NCBI GenBank assembly: GCA_001579985.1
Contig: LRSR01010524.1
Span: 1 to 30,299 of the forward strand
Direction of reading: 5' to 3'
From: Hypsibius dujardini
Lineage: Eukaryota; Tardigrada; Eutardigrada; Parachela; Hypsibiidae
DNA length: 30,299 bases
Below are positions 23,303 to 30,299 of the stretch, one piece after another. The notes under the pieces are model-generated. The model was given only the letters and a program-made list of their open reading frames with translations, ran no database searches and was not told the DNA's origin. Position numbers and translations under genes: made by a program. Positions within the stretch are counted from its first letter, which is position 1. The number at the start of each line of letters is the position of its first letter.

Positions 23303-24481
23303 TTTTAACACGCAATACGATTTTTTTCTCGCGTTTTATTGTCGACATACGTATATTTTAGCTTTTTCCCCTTCTTCCCCCGAAACTGCACGATTCGCAT
23401 GCGTGTGTATATTCGAGAGGTACATTTTTTCCAGTGTCGAGCCTCTTTTGGGGAGCGATTCCGAATCAGTACTTTTTTTAGATGTGCAGTTTGAAATGGG
23501 AATTAGATGATTTTAGACATGGTATCTCTTAGTCAGGTCAGTTTTTGTGTCTCGGTGGCGGCGGAAGAGCTGCTCGATGCTATTTTTTTGGTGGGTGATG
23601 GCAGTGTTTCTGTGATTGAGTTTGTCTGTGAGCGTTTTTATAAAAGACGAACGATTTCCTGGCAGTGCTAGTGATGTTAGGAATTTCTTGAAATCTTAGT
23701 GCAAATCTTGCTTTTCAGGCTACTTAGCGTTGATGCTTGACAGATGAGTTGATTGATTGCCGTGCTGAAATAATTTCAAGGCTGCAATGCACAGTGGTTA
23801 GTTGATTGGTTGATTGGATGTTGGCTTCATCTGACATCAATGCCAGCAACGGAAATAGTCATGCATGCCATTCATGATTCGTGCTACAATAATATTAAGT
23901 GTTAAACTAAATCGTTGGTTAACTGATTGCGCCTTACGATGTAGCGGTTCTAAAATACTATTTTGCAATTATATTACAAATCGATGTTTAAATACTATTT
24001 TTTATTAAAAATCACGATTTTCTTTTCATTATTATTAGAAGTTTTATCGATGTAGTCCATTTTGTCCACAGATGTATTTATTAATATAGATAACCACCAT
24101 TATACGAGTATTTTTAGTTCATTTCTTTTATATTTTTATTTTAGTTTCAAACGGATCTAGACAACTGCCACATAAATGTATATGAGATAGAAGTTTTGGC
24201 AGCTAAGGGACTCATTGCCAGAGAACATGCACCAGTAAATCGCAATATGCATTATACATAGTTTATGTCGGCAAGTAAATTGAAAAAGCTCCACAGAAAT
24301 CGCTGGAATCGAGCCCAACGAATACAAATCTACACGTCTAATCAGTCATCAGTCTGTTGAAAGTAAAACACCATCACGGAATGCGTCGACTCTAAAACAG
24401 GGAATTAAAACAGTGAATGGAAGACGTCAGACAAAACCGCAAATTCAGGCAAGCAAGGCCAAGACGAAGCCAAAGAGTAGA
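23303..24481. other. Convergent 3' region, Boule-like (+) / CAF1 (-)
   Basis: Should hold both 3' UTRs. TGATTG-type repeats occur at about 23748-23760 and 23800-23816. Candidate signals are ATTAAA at 24004 (plus) and AATAAA on the minus strand at 24082-24077. No gene seen. Confidence 0.45.
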
Positions 24482-27441
24482 TCAAGCATAATACACGGTC
24501 CCGTCGTGACCGTAGGTGGGATAGCCGCCACTGGAGGAGGCGGAGGTGAAGTGGTGAGGCAGAGCCGGCATCGAGTGGGAATGCGGGAAGCTCGGCAGCG
24601 GCGGCGGCTGCTGCTGCTTGACCAAAGCTGCCAGTTTGGCATACGGCGAGGTGTACTCTTCCGCTGTGGCTACGTGGCTGACGCCCATCCCTAAACAACG
24701 AGAGAAAACAAAAAACTAAAATTAGTCAACTAATTGGTTTATTTAGTCAATTAAACATCCATTACTAGTGATCAATATTTAGTTTTAATTCTTCGAAAAC
24801 AGTAAAACAAATGTATAAAAAAATATAGGTGCTCAAGAGTTTTGGTTCTATTTTAGTAGTATTTTCAGTTACTCTACGTCAGGTTAAGGCAAACCGAGCA
24901 GATTATACTATTCTGTATTATGCACCTGAGAACAAGCCGGAAGGGTGCGGAATGTACTGCCGCGCCGGCTCTGAGGTGGCGGCCTGCATCATCGGCTCCT
25001 TAATGCCGTAGAAGGCGGTTGGCAGCAGCAACGATCCGTCGGCGTTCTTGCGGATGATGACATTGTCCAGGCGGCGAACGCGGTCTAACGCCAGCACCCC
25101 TGACAGGCCGTAGATGTGCCCGAGAAAGGGGTCGAGTCGGACCGGGAGGACGTCGCGCTTCAGGCGGAAGAACAGCGACCCGGTCAGGGCGCTGTCGCTG
25201 CCGGCTTGGTGTTGGTTGCCGGTGCGAACCAAGCGGAAGGAATCAGCCAAATCCTGTACAAGACTGGGATCTACAGACATGTAGGCTCTCCAGACAGACT
25301 GGCAGACAAATAAACAGCTCTACGCTAAAACGAGAAATAGGCAGCCATAAAGGCAGGCTAACAGACGAGTAGATGGACCGACAGGTAGACAGGCAGACAA
25401 GCAGACAGAGACATAGACAAAGACAAAGAAACATACAAACACAGAGACAGACATAACGGACAGACAGACAGACAGACACATAGACAAAACATACAGAAAG
25501 ATATACATACAGACATACAGAGATACAGACAGATAAACAGAAAGACAGAAACCGACAGCCATACAGAGAAACAAACAGACAGATGTACAAAAAGACAGAT
25601 GTACAGACAGACTGATGGCCAGACAGGCAGGCAGTTATAGAAACAGATAGTCACAGATAGGCAGACAAACCTGCAGTCCGCCCTTCAGTTTGGGAGACGG
25701 AAAATCCTTCAGCATGTACTTGATGTCAAAAACTTTCGGGAAGTACATTCGAATGACGTCCAAAAACCCGGCCTCAGTCGGCGGCAGTGTCGGTTTGCCC
25801 TCCAGCAGCTTGTACAGATACCCAAAGTCGTACGCGGAATGAAAGGTGAGGAATCTGATGGTTTCATTGCAGACGATGCCCGAGGTGACTAACCGTTCAG
25901 CAAAATGGTTGGGCTCGATGCCGGCGGTCTGATGCTCGGCAAAGTCAATGCCTGAAGCTTCCAGCATCTGGATGGAATCCTCAGCGTACAGTTCGTCCTC
26001 CAGGTTGAAACGGAAGTTGAACTGCCAGGTGTGGATGGGTCCAGGCTGACAGCCGTCTTCGTCGAAGAAGCTCAATCCGAGCTGGATGATGTTCATCCGG
26101 TCGACGTTGCTCTTGAAGAGGGCGTACTCGTAGTCGGCACACGTCTCAAAGGTCCCCATCGGAATGTCCAGCGTGCCGGGGAACTCAGTGTCGATGGCGA
26201 TGTATGGGTACTTGCTGGCCAGCCTCAAAATAACACAAAGCAACTAAAAACAACTCCAGTGAGGCGTGAAGCCGTGAATTTATAAAACGAAAATTAAATA
26301 ACTGCGGAAGGAGTTTTAATTCCACATAAATCAGTTGCCGTAGGTAAATTCTCGGCGGGCATACTAAAAAAATGTTGTGTTTAAATTTAAATAAAACATT
26401 CAACAAATATTAATTCACGGACAAAATTTAATTTCATAACATAATATTTAAAGTAAACAGTGATGTAATTTAAAATGAAAATACGCTTTCAAATATCGAT
26501 TTATATTTTGTGACTTTGAATAAAAAAAAACAACATTTCATTTAAAATTAAATCCTGCTTTATGAGAAATTAAAAATATATTAAAACAGCACTAATTCAA
26601 TAGATCGATTAACAAATCAATTTTTATAAAAAATATGGAAAAGTCAATTGATTATTTTGCTATTATTCTAGTCAGAATAAATTTGACATCGAATACAACG
26701 AATAAGAACATTTTGGGAAACCAAGGGGCGGAGCTATAATGCATCATTCAATGTGACCGGAAGTAGAGCGCTCTCCGGTGCAATAATTCATTTCAACTCT
26801 TTTCACGTCGTTGAACACATTTCAAAATATTGAAACATAAATATTCTAATAAGAGCGTCAAAAAATTTAAGTGCGTGTATGATTGATTCAGATTTTTTTC
26901 GGATTCAAATTTGTTTGTCAAAAGAAATTCGGCAGCGCTTTCAAAATTTTATAAATTCCCCCAAAAAAATGTTATGCCCAAGCGTACAAATTAAATTAAA
27001 AAAACCACCAGATAAACGTCCGACTCTTAAAAAAAATATATTGTGCGTTTAATTTCCGTTCCGGAAACCAAAATGCCATATGTCAACACATTAACCAGGC
27101 AATCAAGCAACGATTAAGAATAGCAATCGATCTCCCCTCAATTAATCAATCAAGCGACGACCATCCAGGGACAATTACTCTCGCCGTCAGTCAATCAATC
27201 AATCTTAAGGCAGACTAACAACTGTAAGAATTAATAACTTCTCTTCATACTTGCTGATCTTCTGCATTTCCTCCTCCAAATTGTAACAGTTGACGTTCTG
27301 CACCACCATTGAGGACGAGGCAACCGTCGGCAGGATGAAATGGACCGGCAGGGGCATTCCGGACGGAGTGGAGGACGAGGAGGTGAAGAAACTCACAGTA
27401 CGGTTCATGAAATGAGAGGAATCCATTGTTGGAAGACCCAT
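24482..27441 (-). CDS. CNOT7: CAF1/CNOT7-8 (POP2) deadenylase of the CCR4-NOT complex
   Basis: The 3'-5' poly(A) exonuclease of CCR4-NOT, which starts cytoplasmic mRNA decay. Exons 27441-27251, 26223-25671, 25253-24926 and 24690-24482 give 426 residues; human CNOT7 has 285. The DEDD catalytic residues are all visible: Asp75 and Glu77 in AIDTEFPG, Asp196 in FHSAYDFGYL, and Asp268 in HQAGSDSALTG. Also present are WQFNFRFNL, YAEDSI and LKGGLQ. The family N-terminal helix reads NLEEEMQKISK, preceded by an extra Ser/Thr-rich stretch of about 35 residues. About 120 residues beyond the nuclease fold end in a Gln/Pro/Ser/His-rich tail (KQQQPPPLPSF, GYPTYGHDG). It could be either CNOT7 or CNOT8 by descent, since invertebrates usually have one. 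The ATG at 27441 is the first in frame; a second Met follows at codon 6. Confidence 0.92.
25280..25668. repeat. CAGA array filling a CAF1 intron
   Basis: Degenerate CAGA/GACA/ATAC repeats span essentially the entire intron 25254-25670 and run up to the splice donor (GTTTGTCTGCC on the gene strand). Confidence 0.95.
26224..27250. other. CAF1 intron 1
   Basis: A 1.03-kb AT-rich intron. A short GC-richer segment at 26725-26785 contains CCGGAAGTAGAGCGCTCTCCGG, and TCAATCAA-type repeats occur at 27145-27205. No exon recognised. Confidence 0.6.
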
Positions 27442-27703
27442 TTTCAAATTCGAGTCAGAAAGAGCGTTTGGAAATCACCTGCGCCGCGTCTCTGGGAATT
27501 GAGTGATACCAAAGGCTGTTCGATGTTGGAGAAAATTCGAAGCCGAGGAGTAGCGAAGAAGGAAGCGAAATCGGCCACGACCTGAAGTTGTGAAGGGCAG
27601 TTTTATTGGAAGAAAAACTGCGATTAAAACAGCTGATGAGCCTTTTAGGGGTGTGGCCTATCAATGACTCCTGCCGGAGTCAGGGGCAATTTTCTCCTCT
27701 TTA

Positions 27704-27848
27704 CAGTCAAAATCCTGAGATTCGAACGGTCACGTGAGTTTATTTCTATCGAACCGTTTGTTCAGAGCCAGGCGTTGCTAGTTAGGAATTTGACACAGTA
27801 AAGTAGAAACGATACTGTGACGTCGTTCGAATCTCAGGACTTTCACTG
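27704..27848. mobile_element. MITE with 25-bp TIRs and TA duplication
   Basis: A 145-bp element upstream of CAF1. Arms 27704-27728 and 27824-27848 are inverted repeats matching at 23 of 25 positions (CAGTCAAAATCC and CAGTGAAAGTCC ends, then TGAGATTCGAACG). TA flanks at 27702-27703 and 27849-27850. No open frame. Fits a Tc1/mariner-type MITE. Confidence 0.75.
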
Positions 27849-27849
27849 T

Positions 27850-27950
27850 ATTCCTGCCTGTCTTTCTGTTTGTCTGCCTGACTGCCTGCCTGCTTGTCTT
27901 TCTGTCTGCCTGCCTGACTGCCTGCCCAGCTGTCTGTCTGCCTGTGGAAA
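27850..27950. repeat. GTCT/GCCT array upstream of CAF1
   Basis: A degenerate tetranucleotide array starting directly at the right TA of the MITE, ended by a G run at 27954-27963. Confidence 0.9.
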
Positions 27951-28049
27951 TGGAGGGGGGGGGGATTTTGCGTGCAGCCCGGGCATGAAACGCATGTGAA
28001 GGTTTTCGATTGGGGTTCTTGGAGCATTGGCTTTTACCTTCCAGCGGAA

Positions 28050-28440
28050 TGGCATGGCGAGCTACGACGGCGGTCCAAGTTCGTATCTCATTAATACTTA
28101 AAACTAAAATTACTTTAAGGTTTTATTGGCTTTTCAAGCGCTATAATTTTTAGGTTAAATTAATGACGATAGAGTTAAACATAAATAGCAATTTAAACCG
28201 AAATTATCTTTGTTTAAAATATCATCATAAAATTAAACTAAAACTATTTAGGGTTTAGCCAGAATGAAATAGACTTAGATGCAATGCCAACTATGGTAAA
28301 TACGAATGACGGCTTTTAAATTAATTTTTTAAGAAACAGTGAAAGCGTTATAATAGTTTTTTGGCCACAAGACTGCGCATGCTGTTTTTTGGTTTTATAT
28401 GGAACAAATTGCTTATTCACAAAAGCTGCGTAATGCTTTT
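28050..28440. other. AT-rich intergenic DNA
   Basis: No gene, RNA or element recognised. Confidence 0.5.
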
Positions 28441-29425
28441 ATTAGGGGAGCTATTAACTGATGCGATTGCCGTAAAGAGGGAGAAAGGGAACGGAAACGA
28501 GAAGAAACACGACAATGACTTTATGTTGTGTCGAGCCAAGAGCTCGAACGCTCACCATCACCGTAAAAAAAGCCAAAATTATTAATTCCTAACGATTTTC
28601 TCTTGTGACTCCTGTCGCAGACTTTATTGGGTGTTTCCAGGCGAGAAATTTCCTCCCTGCGCAGCTGTTTTGGCGGCAGACAGAGCCCCGGCCAAGAATT
28701 TAATCCCGTTCCAAAAACTCACAACAAAAATCGCGCCGAAAACCAAAAAGAATCAAAAGAAGACCAAGAAAAATCCACTGTTTTGGAACCAATGTTAGAG
28801 GGGAGCTATTACGAGATTTGAGTGCCGTGAAGAGGGAGAAAGGGAACGGAAACGAGAAGAACTACGACAATAAATTTACGTTGTAGGCGTCGACCCAAGA
28901 GCTCAAACGCTCACCATAAGGATACACATACACACCCAATCATTCAATCATAACCTATACTAATATGTAGTGGGGCGTGGTCTGCGGAGCACTGCCCTAA
29001 CACTACCCACCTCGGGACGCGAACGTCCCTAAGAGCAAAACCATTAACCACATGAGAATAACAACCAACAAAAACAAGCAAAAACAAAACCAACAAAAAC
29101 CAACAAAAAAAATAATTCAAGAATGAAGAAAAGCTCTTTGATCTAGGGAACAAGGATTTTTTTTGAATAGAAAGAAAAAGGGATCAGCACTAATTAAGTA
29201 CAAAATAAAACGGCATAAAATGCCTTAAGAAAATTTAATCTGTGCCGGATGCGTAACGGTCTTGCGAGCGTAGCAGGAGTGTCGCGGGTAGTTTCATAAT
29301 TTGACCGGTAGACTTCAATCGTTTTCCGCGAAGCAAGAGCTCTAACGCTCACCATACACACCCAATCATTCCAATTATAACATGTACTAATATCTGGTGG
29401 GGCGTGGTGTACAGAGCACTGCCCC
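28441..29425. repeat. Three-copy repeat family
   Basis: Copy 1 (28441-28558) and copy 2 (28795-28918) share GGGGAGCTATTA, AGAGGGAGAAAGGGAACGGA, AACGAGAAGAA, ACGACAAT and AAGAGCTC-AACGCTCACCAT. Copies 2 (28897-28998) and 3 (29333-29425) share AAGAGCTC-AACGCTCACCATA, CACACCCAATCATTC, TACTAATAT, GTGGGGCGTGGT and GAGCACTGCCC. All are in the same orientation, with spacings of about 355 and 435 bp. No coding or terminal repeats defined. Confidence 0.75.
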
Positions 29426-29439
29426 AAAATTTTCATTTC

Positions 29440-30030
29440 CCGTTAGTGTTGTTTAGAATAATTTAAAATGCCGTTTGTAATGCTCAAAAACAGTAAATAC
29501 ATTAAACTCAAATTTATTTTAATTTTATTTAAAGTCAAATTCCGCTGAGGATTAATTTTTAGTATAATTTTAATTCAGGATCGTGCTTAGTGTGCATTTT
29601 TATTTAATTATGTGAACGTTATGCGCACTCAAATTAATTTTTCCAAATTAAATTTATAAACATTTTGAAACGAAATCTTTATTGATTAAGAAATCCAGTG
29701 AATGTCACAAGTATTAACAAATGCCTTTTGCGGTTAAAATACGACTACCAGAAAATGCAAATTAAACATGCGAAAGACGTTTTGCACGATTTAACAATCT
29801 TTATGCGATGTTTTCATGAAATTAGAATATATGATTATATTTAAAATATTTAAATTGACCAACATCAGAATTCAAATTTATTTTTTAGTTTATTTAAATT
29901 CATTTTGGATTCAGTGATTTTAATTTTGCTTCAAAATCACCTTTAGCTTATACAAAATTAATTTTTAATTCAATTTAAATTCAAAAGATTGATTTAAACA
30001 TCAAAACTGTCCAGATTGAGAAATAAACAA
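29440..30030. other. AT-rich intergenic DNA
   Basis: Low-GC sequence with TTTATT/AATTTA words. No gene recognised. Confidence 0.5.
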
Positions 30031-30059
30031 TCAATTCGCTATTTTCGAGCATTCCTCGT

Positions 30060-30290
30060 TCACCGGCTCGTAGCACGAATGGCTTTTTTTTTGCAAGCGC
30101 ACCCTGCAATGAAATGTTATTTCTTTTTTATTATATTATTATTTTATACTTTACAGAACGTTTTGTGAAAGAGGTGGAGCGTGATCGAGTCTTGGGTTGG
30201 TCTCTGAAGTAGTCGCACAGAATTGCAGATTCCGTCGAAGTCAGGGGTCATCTCTCGCCACACAGGTACGCGAGCTACAAGCATACAAGT
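30060..30290 (-). CDS. Possible gene end at right edge (doubtful)
   Basis: GC rises again here. On the minus strand a frame with FDGICNSVRLLQRPT and LHLFHKTF reaches TTCT|GTAAAG; an acceptor TTGCAG follows after about 50 AT-rich bases, and a short tail then stops near 30060. On the plus strand, CTTTACAG precedes a short frame RFVKEVERDRVLGWSLK that ends in a stop. Both cannot be right, and neither matches a family I recognise. Confidence 0.2.
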
Positions 30291-30299
30291 TTACAAATT

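Noticed and set aside
22718-23311. 197-codon Arg-rich minus-strand frame
   Set aside because: Antisense shadow of the GC-rich Boule-like second exon.
28361-28585. 74-codon plus-strand frame
   Set aside because: Contains part of the three-copy repeat and has no family resemblance.
29005-29050. tRNA gene candidate
   Set aside because: A B-box-like GTTCGCGTCCC is present, but the distance to any A-box-like word is too short and no cloverleaf can be drawn.

Overview
This is a eukaryotic genomic window: seven multi-exon genes with GT/AG introns (mostly 45-700 bp, one of 1.3 kb), GC-rich exons, AT-rich introns and intergenic DNA, and no bacterial operon structure. The gene set (BTAF1/Mot1, GRB2/drk/sem-5, RXR/USP, a Boule/DAZ-like RRM protein, CAF1/CNOT7) is that of a compact invertebrate animal genome. 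A tardigrade or another small ecdysozoan is my guess, but the sequence alone does not prove the phylum. Exon models below were built by hand from reading frame, splice sites and remembered family motifs; all exon phases close correctly unless stated.

Layout. 1-4918 (-): the first 12 exons (about 795 residues, HEAT-repeat part) of BTAF1, running off the left edge before its ATPase. 4955-5290: a degenerate minisatellite upstream of BTAF1. 6049-8483 (-): a complete GRB2-type SH3-SH2-SH3 adaptor (216 aa) with a 5'-UTR intron that carries a TA-flanked MITE. 8800-10700: gene-poor DNA with a 120-bp tandem duplication and a doubtful retroelement scrap. 11042-12453 (+): a 120-aa Shisa/CYYR1-like one-pass membrane protein with an extremely cysteine-rich tail. 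12913-16962 (-): an RXR/USP-type nuclear receptor (537 aa) with an enlarged D-box, an altered AF-2 core and a long C-terminal tail. Its large intron holds a probable hAT MITE. 17797-20460 (-): an unusual protein that aligns with only the second RecA domain of UAP56/DDX39 and has lost the DEAD-box half and key motifs; its first exon is followed by two decayed tandem copies. 21559-23302 (+): a Boule/DAZ-like RNA-binding protein, divergent from the previous gene. 24482-27441 (-): a CAF1/CNOT7 deadenylase (426 aa) with a complete DEDD active site. 27450-30299: repeat-rich flank with another MITE, a three-copy repeat family and perhaps a gene edge.

Two features dominate the non-coding DNA. At least eight introns of three genes are largely filled by degenerate CTGT/CAGA tetranucleotide arrays, in either orientation. 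Four short inverted-repeat elements have recognisable target-site duplications (three TA, one 8-bp).

How the genes relate: BTAF1 (transcription), GRB2 (receptor tyrosine kinase signalling) and RXR (hormone response) are unrelated neighbours. The UAP56-like, Boule-like and CAF1 genes are adjacent and all belong to mRNA-handling families, but a functional link is only inference. I see no multi-gene accessory system. The most novel candidate is the degenerate UAP56-like gene with its duplicated first exon.
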